Positions 8,841 to 17,584 of a stretch of 64,000 bases of DNA are shown here, one piece after another. Source of the stretch: Paenibacillus taihuensis (GTDB taxonomy: Bacteria > Bacillota > Bacilli > Paenibacillales > Paenibacillaceae); assembly GCF_003386535.1 (NCBI RefSeq), contig NZ_QTTN01000015.1, positions 1 to 64,000 on the forward strand, read 5' to 3'. Positions within the stretch are counted from its first letter, which is position 1. Every line of letters starts with the position of its first letter. Position numbers and translations under genes: made by a program. The notes under the pieces were generated by a model. The model was not told the DNA's origin. It was given only the letters and a program-made list of their open reading frames with translations, and made no database searches.

Positions 8841-11276
8841 TTGATACAATCGAGAACAAGATGGCATATCACGTCTCTGGATATTGAAGGGGAAGCGCGG
8901 GCAGCAGCTCTTGCGAGAACGTTGTCGCTCACACCGCTTGTCGCCAGGCTGCTCGTCCAGCGCGGTTATGACCGCGTGGAGAGCGCAAGACAGTTTCTGA
9001 GCGGGGGCATCGAGTGTCTCCATGATCCGTTCCTGCTGAAGGGGATGGAAGCGGCTGCGGCGCGTATTCACCAAGCGATAGAGCGTGGGGAACGGGTGCG
9101 GATCTATGGCGACTATGATGCGGACGGCGTTTCTTCCACGACGCTCATGACCTATCTATTCAAGCGGCTGGAGCTGAATTTCGATCATTATATCCCGCAC
9201 CGGACGCGTGAAGGCTACGGTCTTAACAAAGCTGCGCTTGAAGCTTCTGCCGCATCAGGTGTAACTCTGATCGTAACGGTGGATACTGGAATTAGTGCTG
9301 TAGACGAGATTGCCTATGCGAATGAGCTTGGCATTGATGTTGTCGTCACGGACCATCATGAACCGCCGCATGTGCTGCCAAACGCGTATGCGATTGTGAA
9401 CCCGAAGCAGGAGGATTGCGAGTACCCGTTCAAAGGCCTGGCCGGCGTAGGCGTCGCTTTCAAGCTGGCGACGGCTGTTCTAGGCGAGCCGCCGCTCGAG
9501 TGGACGGATGTCGTCGCGCTCGGAACGATCGCCGACTTGATGCCGCTCACGGATGAGAATCGGGTGCTCGTCAAGTTCGGTCTCGAGCAGCTTCGGCAGA
9601 CCGAGAAGCCGGGCTTCCGCGCGCTGGCAGAGATTGGCGGCATTGAACTTACAACATTGACAGCGACGAATGTCGCCTTCGGCATGGCACCGCGCATCAA
9701 TGCTGCAGGTAGACTCGATCATGCGAATCTCTCCGTAGAGCTGCTTACAGCAACGAGTGATGAATCGGCAGCAGCGGGCGCGTTAACACTCGACAATCTG
9801 AACCGTGAACGTCAGCAGATCGTCGATGATATCGTGCAGGAAGCACAAGAGATGTGGGCGGCGAAATGCAGCGCCGCTGCAGATGCCGGCACACCGGAGC
9901 CCTCAGTCATCGTACTAGCCGGAGCGGGCTGGAACGCGGGCGTAGTCGGCATCGTAGCTTCCAAATTCATCGAGAAGTACTATAAGCCGACGCTCATTCT
10001 AGGTCTCGATGAAGAGACAGGCAAATGCAAAGGCTCGGCCCGTTCGATTGAAGGCTACGACCTTCATGCTGCACTGACCGCATGTGATGAGCTGTTAGAC
10101 CATTACGGCGGCCACCAGGCAGCCGCGGGCATGACACTATACCGCGACAATTTGCAGCCTTTCGAAGAGAGGCTTAGCCAGCTTGCGGATGAATGGCTGA
10201 CGGAAGAGGATTGGATTCCGAAGACGACGATCGACCTCGCATGCAAGATGGAGGATGCTACGATCAAGGTCCGTGAGCAGCTGGCGCAGCTCGAGCCTTT
10301 CGGCATTGGCAATTCAGCGCCAAAGCTGCTGCTGCAAGGCGTCACTCTCGCCGACCGCAAGGCTATGGGCAAAGAGAGCAAGCACTTGAAGCTGTCAGTC
10401 AGCGGTCAAGGTAAGCTGCTCGACGCTGTGAGTTTCGGAAACGGCCATTTAACCGACTTATTATCGCATGGCTCGGCGATCGAGCTTGTAGGCGAGCTGT
10501 CGGTGAACGAATGGAACGGTCAGCGCAAAGCGCAGTTTATGGTCGGAGATATGCGTATCCCGCATATCCAGCTGTTTGACAGACGGGCTGAAGTCGGCAG
10601 CAATTCGATTCGCGTGCTGCGTAGAGTGCTCGAATCTGCTTCTTTCGCTGAAGGCGTAATCGTCGTACCGAACGAGACATGGAAGGAAGCTGTCCAGTCC
10701 GCGGAGGAAGACGTCACAGTTTCTAAACAATTTAAACTCTTGACATATGAGTCCTTTATAAGTCAAAGTGTACGATGTCCCCATTTGTTTGTACTTGGCA
10801 AACCGGCTTCGGCAGAGAAGCTGGCGATGTCGCTGGCAGCTTGTCAGGACCTCGAAACCGTCCATTTGCTATATGATAACAGCGATGATAAGTTCACCTT
10901 CCCGACTCGTGAGCAATTCGGTCAGCTGTACCAGCTGCTCCGCCGTGATTGTCCAATTGCAGAAGAGAGCGCATTGACCCAGCTGGCAGCGAAACTGCAA
11001 TGGCCGGTGTCCTCGATTGCACTTATGCTGCGTGTATTTACGGAGCTTGAGTTTATCCGGGCAGAGGAAGGGCTGCTTCAATTGCTGCCTGTCACGGTGA
11101 AGCGGGAGCTGTCGCACGCCCAGGCATATCGCGAGGCGCAGCGTGAGGCCGAATCGAATGAGATATTATACGCATCAGCGAAGCAGCTGACAGAATGGAT
11201 ACAGGCAAGTACCGTTTTGCAAGGACAAGAGCAAGCATCCCCATCTCAACGAAACGAAGGAGTAGGTATTTCATGA
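8841..11276 (+). CDS. recJ: Single-stranded-DNA-specific exonuclease RecJ
   Basis: An 811-residue RecJ, a 5'-3' single-strand DNA exonuclease used in recombination and mismatch repair. The DHH phosphoesterase motifs are visible: [13 protein letters not shown] near residue 90, [15 protein letters not shown] near residue 168, and the DHHA1 part with [14 protein letters not shown] and GGHQAAAGM. The TTG at 8841 is chosen since GGAAGGAGGG is eleven bases upstream; the frame is open further upstream but only through the previous terminator. A C-terminal extension of about 250 residues resembles the extra domain of Firmicute RecJ. The last base overlaps apt as ATGA. Confidence 0.93.
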   Translation: MIQSRTRWHITSLDIEGEARAAALARTLSLTPLVARLLVQRGYDRVESARQFLSGGIECLHDPFLLKGMEAAAARIHQAIERGERVRIYGDYDADGVSSTTLMTYLFKRLELNFDHYIPHRTREGYGLNKAALEASAASGVTLIVTVDTGISAVDEIAYANELGIDVVVTDHHEPPHVLPNAYAIVNPKQEDCEYPFKGLAGVGVAFKLATAVLGEPPLEWTDVVALGTIADLMPLTDENRVLVKFGLEQLRQTEKPGFRALAEIGGIELTTLTATNVAFGMAPRINAAGRLDHANLSVELLTATSDESAAAGALTLDNLNRERQQIVDDIVQEAQEMWAAKCSAAADAGTPEPSVIVLAGAGWNAGVVGIVASKFIEKYYKPTLILGLDEETGKCKGSARSIEGYDLHAALTACDELLDHYGGHQAAAGMTLYRDNLQPFEERLSQLADEWLTEEDWIPKTTIDLACKMEDATIKVREQLAQLEPFGIGNSAPKLLLQGVTLADRKAMGKESKHLKLSVSGQGKLLDAVSFGNGHLTDLLSHGSAIELVGELSVNEWNGQRKAQFMVGDMRIPHIQLFDRRAEVGSNSIRVLRRVLESASFAEGVIVVPNETWKEAVQSAEEDVTVSKQFKLLTYESFISQSVRCPHLFVLGKPASAEKLAMSLAACQDLETVHLLYDNSDDKFTFPTREQFGQLYQLLRRDCPIAEESALTQLAAKLQWPVSSIALMLRVFTELEFIRAEEGLLQLLPVTVKRELSHAQAYREAQREAESNEILYASAKQLTEWIQASTVLQGQEQASPSQRNEGVGIS

Positions 11277-11785
11277 ATTATAAAGATTACATTCGCATCA
11301 TTCCGGATTTCCCGCAGCCGGGCATTAAATTCAAAGACATTACAACGCTGACAAACAACGGTCCGGTATACGCGTCCGCGATCGAAGCGATCAGACAAGC
11401 GGTTTCCGACAAGCAGATCGACCTCGTTGCAGGTCCGGAAGCGCGCGGCTTTATCATTGGTGCACCTCTTGCGATCTCGCTTGGCGCTGGCTTCGTGCCA
11501 ATCCGCAAGAGCGGCAAGCTTCCAGGTGAAGTCGTAGAAGCTTCTTACGACCTGGAGTATGGCAAAGACAAGCTCGCGATCCACAAAGATGCGATCAAGC
11601 CTGGTCAACGCGTGCTTATTGCAGATGACCTGCTTGCAACTGGCGGTACAATTGCGACAACGATTAACCTCATTCGCCAGCTTGGCGGCGAAGTGGTAGG
11701 TTCTGCGTTCCTGATCGAGCTCGGCTACCTGGACGGACGCTCGAAGATCGATGGCATCGACGTATTCTCCTTGATGACATACTAA
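11273..11785 (+). CDS. apt: Adenine phosphoribosyltransferase
   Basis: A 170-residue enzyme that joins adenine to PRPP to make AMP. The PRPP-binding motif [13 protein letters not shown] (about residue 117) and the N-terminal [12 protein letters not shown] are diagnostic; the length equals the family norm. The ATG overlaps the recJ stop codon, and GAAGGAG lies ten bases upstream, so recJ-apt is a coupled pair, as in B. subtilis. A GC-rich hairpin follows the gene. Confidence 0.95.
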   Translation: MNYKDYIRIIPDFPQPGIKFKDITTLTNNGPVYASAIEAIRQAVSDKQIDLVAGPEARGFIIGAPLAISLGAGFVPIRKSGKLPGEVVEASYDLEYGKDKLAIHKDAIKPGQRVLIADDLLATGGTIATTINLIRQLGGEVVGSAFLIELGYLDGRSKIDGIDVFSLMTY

Positions 11786-11806
11786 TCAAATAGCCACTTA
11801 CGAGAC

Positions 11807-11845
11807 GCCGGACTTCAGGGCAGATGCCTGCTGCAGTCCGGCTTT
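11807..11845 (+). terminator. Terminator after apt
   Basis: A stem of GCCGGACT with AGTCCGGC (inner AGGGCA with TGCCT) is followed only by a short TTTCCC run, so it may be leaky. Confidence 0.6.
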
Positions 11846-11965
11846 CCCTATTTGGCGTTGTTGTTAGCAGGAGGTAATTTTTTCTAGCGTGCGCAATTTT
11901 CGATCAATTTCGACTAAATTCGCTATTAAACCGACTCTTATTCAATGGATTGCAGGCTTCGGAGG

Positions 11966-11995
11966 TTGACGTAAAGGCGTCATAACAGGCATAAT
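11966..11995 (+). promoter_or_regulatory. Candidate promoter for relA
   Basis: TTGACG at 11966-11971, an 18-base spacer and CATAAT at 11990-11995 resemble a sigma-A promoter about 105 bases before relA. A small GCGC-TTCCA-GCGC hairpin followed by TTTT lies in the leader at 12068-12084. The gap 11786-12100 holds nothing else recognisable. Confidence 0.5.
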
Positions 11996-12100
11996 AATAG
12001 GAAAACTCGGGCTTACCCTATCATATCCAGATGACATATATGACTTTAAGGATTGGAAAATAGACCGCGCTTCCAGCGCGCTTTTCCGGAAAGGACATTC

Positions 12101-14287
12101 ATGGGCATAGAGCAATTACTCGACAAAGCATCGACCTATTTGAAGGAACAAGATTTGACACGGATCAAAGAAGCTTACGAATTTGCCGACCAGGCCCATC
12201 ACGGGCAAGTGCGCAAATCGGGTGAGCCTTATATTTTGCATCCTGTTGCGGTCGCAGAAATTCTCGTCAACATGCAGATGGATGTGTTGTCGATTATTGC
12301 CGCACTTCTTCATGATGTCGTGGAAGATACAACTGTTCCGCTCGAAGAGGTTCGGTCCCGTTTCGGAGATGCTTGCGCTGCTGTCGTCGATGGCCTGACC
12401 AAACTGGAGAAAATTAAGTTCCGCTCCAAGGAAGAGCAACAGAATGAGAACTACCGCAAAATGTTCGTCGCGATGGCACAGGACATGCGGGTTATTCTTA
12501 TTAAGCTTGCAGACCGTCTTCATAATATGCGGACGCTAAAATATCAATCCGAAGAAGCCCAGCGCCGCGTTGCATATGAGACGCTTGAAATCTTCTGTCC
12601 AATCGCTCACCGGCTCGGTATGTCCGCAATCAAGTGGGAGATGGAAGACATCGCCCTGCGTTATTTGAACCCGCAGCAATATTATCGTATCGCGAATCTC
12701 ATGAAGAAGAAGCGTGCGGAGCGGGAGCAATATATTACTGATGTTATCAGTCGAATCCGCGAGAAGCTTGAAGATATGGGCATCGAAGGCGACATTTCAG
12801 GCCGTCCGAAGCACATTTACAGCATCTATAAGAAGATGACCGCACGCAGCAAACAGTTCAATGAAATTTATGATTTGCTGGCGATTCGGATCATCGTTGA
12901 CAATATTAAAGACTGCTACGCAACGCTAGGCATTATCCATACGCTGTGGAAGCCAATGCCTGGCCGGTTCAAAGACTATATCGCGATGCCTAAAGCGAAT
13001 ATGTATCAGTCGCTTCACACGACGGTCATCGGACCAACTGGTGAGCCGACAGAGGTACAAATTCGTACTTGGGATATGCATCGGACTTCGGAGTTCGGTA
13101 TCGCAGCGCACTGGGCGTACAAAGAAGGCGGAGTTGTGCCAGCCGGTTCCTTCGAGGACAAAATGACGCTGTTCCGTGAAATTATCGAGCTTCAGCATGA
13201 AGCGAGCGATGCATCGGAGTTTGTCGAGTCGCTGAAGATGGACTTCTTCTCCGATCTCGTATTCGTCTTTACGCCGAAGGGCGAGGTGTTCGAGCTGCCT
13301 GCTGGAGCGGTTCCGCTTGATTTTGCATACCGTGTCCATACGGAAGTCGGCAACCGGACGATTGGCTCGAAGGTCAATGGCCGTATCGTTCCTCTCGATT
13401 ACAAGCTAAAAACCGGCGATATCGTTGAGATTTTGACGTCGAAGCATTCGTACGGTCCTAGCCAGGACTGGATCAAGATCGCCCAATCCTCGCATGCTCG
13501 AAGCAAAATCAAGCAGTGGTTCAAGAAAGAGAAGCGCGAAGAGAACGTCATTAAGGGCCGCGATTCGATTGAGCGCGAGCTGAAGCGGCTCGGTCTTGAG
13601 CCTTCCAGCTTCATGTCCGATCCCCAGCTGCAAGAGGCTGCTCTGAAGTTCACGTTCAATGACATCGACGATATGCTGTCCGCAGTCGGCTTCGGCGGCA
13701 TTACGGCGGCTCAGATCTGCACGAAGCTAACGGAGCGAATGCGCCGTGAAGCTGAGGAAGCGAGTCAGATCGAGTTGACGAACGAGATGAAGGAAGTTAA
13801 GTCGTCGCCTGCGCATCAGCGTAAATCACGTCCAACTCATGGAGTTGTCGTTAAAGGCGTCGATAATCTGCTTGTTCGGTTTGCCCGCTGCTGCAACCCC
13901 GTGCCGGGGGATATCATTGTCGGTTACATTACGCGCGGACGCGGCGTTTCCGTTCACCGTGCGGACTGTCTCAACCTCACTTCGAGCGCAGAGGGCGAAG
14001 AAGCGGCTCGTATGATCGAAGTCGAGTGGGAAGAGTCGGTTGAAGCGAATTACAGCGTGGATATTGAGATTACTGGTCATGACCGCCCGGGCTTGCTCAA
14101 TGAGGTGCTGCAAGCTGTTTCCGAGAGCAAGACGAATATTTCCGCGGTATCGGGCCGTTCGGACAAGAATAAGCTGGCGATGATTCATATGACGGTGCTC
14201 ATTAAGAATATCGAACATCTCGGCTCTGTCGTAGAGCGCATTAAACGTGTGAAAGATATTTATTCCGTTCAGCGGATTATGCAGTAA
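12101..14287 (+). CDS. relA: Bifunctional (p)ppGpp synthetase/hydrolase RelA
   Basis: A 728-residue long RSH protein. The order is an HD hydrolase domain (about residues 25-180, with ALLHDVVEDT near 68), the synthetase domain (about 230-340, with LLAIRIIVDNIKDCYATLG and the substrate loop region), TGS (about 385-445, FTPKGEVFELPAGA), a Cys-containing zinc-finger-like region (RFARCCNPVPGD near 595) and a C-terminal ACT domain (GHDRPGLLNEVLQ near 660). It makes and degrades the alarmone when uncharged tRNA reaches the ribosome. ATG 12101 is preferred over an upstream in-frame start because GGAAAGGAC precedes it and MGIEQLLDKA matches the usual N-terminus. A second, small synthetase is at 60581-61384. 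Confidence 0.95.
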   Translation: MGIEQLLDKASTYLKEQDLTRIKEAYEFADQAHHGQVRKSGEPYILHPVAVAEILVNMQMDVLSIIAALLHDVVEDTTVPLEEVRSRFGDACAAVVDGLTKLEKIKFRSKEEQQNENYRKMFVAMAQDMRVILIKLADRLHNMRTLKYQSEEAQRRVAYETLEIFCPIAHRLGMSAIKWEMEDIALRYLNPQQYYRIANLMKKKRAEREQYITDVISRIREKLEDMGIEGDISGRPKHIYSIYKKMTARSKQFNEIYDLLAIRIIVDNIKDCYATLGIIHTLWKPMPGRFKDYIAMPKANMYQSLHTTVIGPTGEPTEVQIRTWDMHRTSEFGIAAHWAYKEGGVVPAGSFEDKMTLFREIIELQHEASDASEFVESLKMDFFSDLVFVFTPKGEVFELPAGAVPLDFAYRVHTEVGNRTIGSKVNGRIVPLDYKLKTGDIVEILTSKHSYGPSQDWIKIAQSSHARSKIKQWFKKEKREENVIKGRDSIERELKRLGLEPSSFMSDPQLQEAALKFTFNDIDDMLSAVGFGGITAAQICTKLTERMRREAEEASQIELTNEMKEVKSSPAHQRKSRPTHGVVVKGVDNLLVRFARCCNPVPGDIIVGYITRGRGVSVHRADCLNLTSSAEGEEAARMIEVEWEESVEANYSVDIEITGHDRPGLLNEVLQAVSESKTNISAVSGRSDKNKLAMIHMTVLIKNIEHLGSVVERIKRVKDIYSVQRIMQ

Positions 14288-14350
14288 CGAGTTGCCTCGT
14301 TACCGCGTAAGCGAGACTGGGCGTTATGTGGTGAGGGAGATTCAGCCGGT

Positions 14351-14794
14351 ATGAGAGTTGTTGTGCAGCGCAGTAAAGGGGCTTCCGTCGTCATTGGTGG
14401 CGAGACGGTGGGCTCCATCGATAAAGGGCTTGTCCTGCTTGTTGGGATCACGCACGAGGACACTGAAACGGACATCAAGTGGATGGCGGACAAAGTTGTC
14501 GGACTTCGGATCTTCGAAGATGAAGCGGGTAAAATGAATCTGTCTGTTCAAGAGATCGGCGGTGCAATCTTGTCGGTGTCGCAATTTACGCTGTACGGTG
14601 ACTGTCGTAAGGGGAGAAGGCCCAACTTTATGGCAGCTGCTCGCCCGGAGCAGGCTGCGCCGCTCTATGAAGCGTTCAACGATGCGCTTCGCGGGCTAGG
14701 GTTGACCGTTGCAACAGGTAAGTTCGGCGCGGATATGGATGTGTCGCTGACGAATTGGGGACCGGTTACGTTGGTCGTGGACAGCAACGGTTAA
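14351..14794 (+). CDS. dtd: D-aminoacyl-tRNA deacylase
   Basis: A 147-residue DTD that removes D-amino acids (and glycine mischarged on tRNA-Ala in the family) from t[18 protein letters not shown], the [17 protein letters not shown] motif near residue 78 and the NWGPVT element near the C-terminus (the Gly-Pro motif that gives chiral selectivity) are all present. The length is standard. GAGGGAG precedes ATG 14351, and relA is 63 bases upstream, so the two may share a transcript, as in B. subtilis. Confidence 0.95.
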   Translation: MRVVVQRSKGASVVIGGETVGSIDKGLVLLVGITHEDTETDIKWMADKVVGLRIFEDEAGKMNLSVQEIGGAILSVSQFTLYGDCRKGRRPNFMAAARPEQAAPLYEAFNDALRGLGLTVATGKFGADMDVSLTNWGPVTLVVDSNG

Positions 14795-14885
14795 GACGCG
14801 AGGTGTTAGAAACAGGCAATGCGGGAAAGACTAGAACCGAGAACATGCACGTGACGTGCGTGAAAACGGTGGAGGGATACTCGCA

Positions 14886-15050
14886 ATGCATCAATCGCGT
14901 AAAGAACAAGGGTATGAACGCGTTTCGCGCAGACTGCTTCACGCAGACCGCCGCGAAGCGCTTATTTTTTCGGAGATGGAAGCGGACATAGAGGCTTCCG
15001 CCGAATTTGGCGGGAGCCGGGGGAGAATCCCCCTGAACCCCGTTAAATAA
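14886..15050 (+). CDS. Hypothetical small charged protein (54 residues)
   Basis: ATG 14886 is nine bases after GGAGGG, a good ribosome site, and the frame runs 54 codons to TAA. The predicted peptide is hydrophilic and rich in Arg, Glu and Ala, without membrane segment or Cys motif. No family was recognised. It follows dtd by 91 bases. It could be a real small gene or a chance frame in a gap; the good ribosome site is the main support. Confidence 0.4.
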   Translation: MHQSRKEQGYERVSRRLLHADRREALIFSEMEADIEASAEFGGSRGRIPLNPVK

Positions 15051-15079
15051 AAATATTAACGACAATCCTAAACTTAACA

Positions 15080-15275
15080 CCCCCTAAATCCCCCTCATCA
15101 GGGGGACTCCAAGGGTTTACCAACCCTTTGAAAACCCGGAAGGTGTGACGTTTGTTCGACAGAGAAGCGCTCGCGATCAAGCTGTAGTGTTGGGACTCGC
15201 TTTACGTCCCTTGCGGGACCCGCTCAACATGTGGTGGGGTTTAGTGACCTGGTGTCCCTGCGGGACCCGCTCTAT
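15080..15275 (+). repeat. Intergenic repeat, copy 1
   Basis: Begins with CCCCCTAAATCCCCCT, then a CCCCCT/AGGGGG hairpin, an AGGGTT/AACCCT hairpin and GACAGAGAAGCGC. It ends with two short GTCCC...GGGAC hairpins (15206-15219, 15254-15266). It aligns over most of its length with copy 2 (15452-15650) with scattered differences. No frame in it looks coding. Confidence 0.7.
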
Positions 15276-15410
15276 GTTGTCGAAAGAGTGGGAATGGACA
15301 AGAAATCGCTTTATATTTTGTAATATAACTGTAATTTGATTTAAACATTTCTCTAACACGGTCGGCCTATAATGATAGTCGACCCCCTTTTTTGAATATA
15401 TTACTTTGTT

Positions 15411-15447
15411 GGACCTACAACTTGTTTGTAGGTCCTTTTTCTTTTTT
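15411..15447 (+). terminator. Strong isolated terminator
   Basis: A perfect 9-bp stem (GGACCTACA with TGTAGGTCC) is followed by TTTTTCTTTTTT. No coding gene ends just before it. A TATAAT lies at 15368-15373, 38 bases upstream, so a short RNA of about 65 bases is conceivable, but the -35 region is poor. Confidence 0.75.
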
Positions 15448-15451
15448 GACG

Positions 15452-15650
15452 CCCCCCTAAATCCCCCTCGCCAGGGGGACACCACAGGGTTTACCAACCC
15501 TCTGGATTCCCGGAAAAGTGTAACGTTGATGCCACAGAGAAGCGCGCGCGATCTATCTATGTGCTGGGCCTCGCTTATGTCCCTCCCGGGACACCGCTTA
15601 ACGTTTAGCTGGGTTTAGCCACCTGTCGCCCCTGACGGGTCCAGCGTAAC
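15452..15650 (+). repeat. Intergenic repeat, copy 2
   Basis: Starts CCCCCCTAAATCCCCCT and follows copy 1 in the same order: CCCCCT/AGGGGG hairpin, AGGGTTTACCAACCCT, CACAGAGAAGCGC, then GTCCCTCCCGGGAC at 15579-15592 and CCCCTGACGGGT. It is diverged in the loops more than in the stems, as if the hairpins were kept by pairing. Confidence 0.7.
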
Positions 15651-15654
15651 GTGA

Positions 15655-15765
15655 TCCGCCACAGAGGTGCATACAGAAAGTGCGGGCTTGGCCCGCTTTA
15701 CTTGCCTTACGGGACCCGCTCTAAGCTAGAGCGGAGGGGGTTACCAGGTGTCGCTTTGCTCCACG
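15655..15765 (+). repeat. Intergenic repeat, partial copy 3, with further hairpins
   Basis: Lacks the C-rich head but resumes at CCACAGAGGTGC and shows the GCGGGC...GCCCGC, TACGGGACCCGCTC and GGTTACCAGGTGTC elements in the same order as copies 1 and 2. Beyond it, 15816-15830 (GGTCGC/GCGACC) and 15838-15850 (GTCGC/GCGAC) are two more short hairpins of the same style. Confidence 0.5.
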
Positions 15766-15906
15766 GTAACTTGGGGACCGCGCGTACCCGCGGCCGAAGT
15801 TGGTTTGAAGACCTTGGTCGCTGCGCGACCAACACCCGTCGCTGTGCGACAAAGACAAAGAGCGACTGCCCTTTGGAAGATTTTACGAGCTTATCCGCGC
15901 TTTTGC

Positions 15907-15935
15907 TTGACTTCACTATTGTCGATCATTACAAT
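15907..15935 (+). promoter_or_regulatory. Sigma-A promoter for the hisS T-box leader
   Basis: TTGACT at 15907-15912, a 17-base spacer and TACAAT at 15930-15935. Transcription would begin near 15943, giving a leader of about 330 bases. Confidence 0.75.
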
Positions 15936-15942
15936 AGAACTT

Positions 15943-16246
15943 ATATTGTGTCGATCCGTTGAAAGGACCGCTTCGTTCTACCCGCACCTACTCAGAGAGG
16001 GATTCCATGGCTGCAAGGATCCTTGGCGTGCTTGAGCGAACAGACTTCCTGGAGGACATACGGTGAACCTGCACGCTGCTGCGCAGCTTGCTCACTAGCT
16101 GTACTGCGTAGTCGGGCGTTAACCGAGTTAAGCGAAACAGCGGCCATATGTCCCGTTTCGGAATGTGGGTGGTACCACGGAAGCTTCGTATTTTACAAGC
16201 TCTCGTCCCTTTTGCCTTATTTAAGGCGGAGGGCGGGAGCTTTTTA
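15943..16246 (+). promoter_or_regulatory. T-box leader of hisS-aspS
   Basis: The T-box core GGGTGGTACCACGG is at 16167-16180, and AGAGAG at 15994-15999 marks the distal part of stem I. A terminator (GCTCTCGTCCC with GGGCGGGAGC, 16199-16240, then TTTTT) competes with the antiterminator that contains the T-box core. Uncharged tRNA would stabilise the antiterminator and turn on hisS-aspS. Aligned by the GGAG motif with the alaS leader in this window, the specifier triplet is probably GAC (Asp) at 16043-16045. A CAC (His) triplet at 16072-16074 is the alternative. Confidence 0.85.
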
Positions 16247-16277
16247 TGTATTTGCATTTTGTTAAGGGGGTATGAAC

Positions 16278-17525
16278 ATGGGCTTTCAGAAGCCACCGGG
16301 CACGCAGGATTTCCTGCCGGGTTCGGTAGAGAAATGGCAATTTGTCGAAAGCAAAGCGCGTGATATTTGCCGCCGCTTTAACTTCCGCGAAATTCGGACG
16401 CCGATGTTTGAGATGACCGAGCTGTACAAGCGCGGTGTCGGCGAAACAACCGATATCGTAGAGAAAGAAATGTACACCTTCACAGACCGCGGAGATCGCA
16501 GCCTGACGCTCCGTCCGGAAGGAACGGCAGGCGCAGTTCGCGCTTATGTCGAGAACAAGCTGTATGGCGAGCCTGACCTGACGAAGCTGTACTATATCGG
16601 ACCGATGTTCCGGTATGAGCGCCAGCAAGCGGGCCGTTACAGACAGTTCCATCAATTCGGCGTTGAAGCGCTCGGAGCTGTTGATCCGGCACTCGATGCT
16701 GAAGTGATCGCGCTTGGCTACACATTTTATACAGAAGTAGGCCTGAAGGATGTCCGCGTAGAGATCAACTCTGTCGGTACGCCTGCTGTTCGCGCCGCAT
16801 TCCGCGAGCGGCTGCTTGAGTTCCTTAACCCGATGCGCGAAATTCTCTGCAAAGACTGTCAATCCCGCATGGAGCGCAATCCGCTGCGTGTGCTTGACTG
16901 CAAGAATGACCAGCATCATTTTGTCGAGGCGCCTTCGATTCTAGATAGCTTGGATGAAGAGTGCCGCATGCACTTTGAGGCGCTGCAGCAGCACCTGAGC
17001 GGCATGAACATCCCGTACGACATCAATCCTCGCCTCGTTCGCGGACTTGATTACTACACGCATACCGCGTTTGAATACAAAGCGCAAGGCATCGGCGCGA
17101 TCGATACGATTGGCGGAGGCGGCAGGTACAATGGTCTTGTTGCCGATATCGGCGGTCCGGATCAGCCAGGCGTTGGACTTGGAATCGGCTTGGAGCGCAC
17201 CGTAATGCTGCTAGAGGCACAAGGCGTACAACTCGATAACCTGCACCAAGTCGATCTGTACATGGTTGCACTCGGCGAAGCGGCTGAGCGCGAAGTAACA
17301 CGTCTGCTGCACGGCTTGCGTCTGCGTGGTATTTCCGCGGAGCGGGATTACCAAGGCCGCAAGATGAAAGCACAGATGAAATCGGCTGACCGTCTGCAGG
17401 TTCGCTTCACGGCGATTCTCGGTGATGACGAGCTGGAACGCGGTGAAATTGCCCTGAAGAACATGACAACTGGAGAGCAGAAGTTTGTGAAGCTGGACCA
17501 GCTTGCCGATGAAATTTTGAGCTAA
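16278..17525 (+). CDS. hisS: Histidine--tRNA ligase
   Basis: A 415-residue class II synthetase that charges tRNA-His. Motif 1 lies around residue 40-70, motif 2 (MFRYERQQAGRYRQFHQFGVE) near 110-130, and the histidine-binding stretches LVRGLDYYTHTAFEY and GGGGRYNGLV near 255-285; a C-terminal anticodon-binding domain follows (about 325-415). ATG 16278 is chosen since AAGGGGG is seven bases upstream; the ATG at 16272 is too close to it. The first gene of the T-box-controlled hisS-aspS operon. Confidence 0.95.
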   Translation: MGFQKPPGTQDFLPGSVEKWQFVESKARDICRRFNFREIRTPMFEMTELYKRGVGETTDIVEKEMYTFTDRGDRSLTLRPEGTAGAVRAYVENKLYGEPDLTKLYYIGPMFRYERQQAGRYRQFHQFGVEALGAVDPALDAEVIALGYTFYTEVGLKDVRVEINSVGTPAVRAAFRERLLEFLNPMREILCKDCQSRMERNPLRVLDCKNDQHHFVEAPSILDSLDEECRMHFEALQQHLSGMNIPYDINPRLVRGLDYYTHTAFEYKAQGIGAIDTIGGGGRYNGLVADIGGPDQPGVGLGIGLERTVMLLEAQGVQLDNLHQVDLYMVALGEAAEREVTRLLHGLRLRGISAERDYQGRKMKAQMKSADRLQVRFTAILGDDELERGEIALKNMTTGEQKFVKLDQLADEILS

Positions 17526-17584
17526 AGCAAGACCATTCATAGAAGCTTGATTGAACCCTATTATAAAAGGAGCGAGTAACAATC

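Noticed and set aside
15206-15850. Short hairpins that recall a CRISPR or attachment-site array
   Set aside because: Spacing is irregular, the units differ in sequence, there are no equal spacers and no cas or integrase gene.
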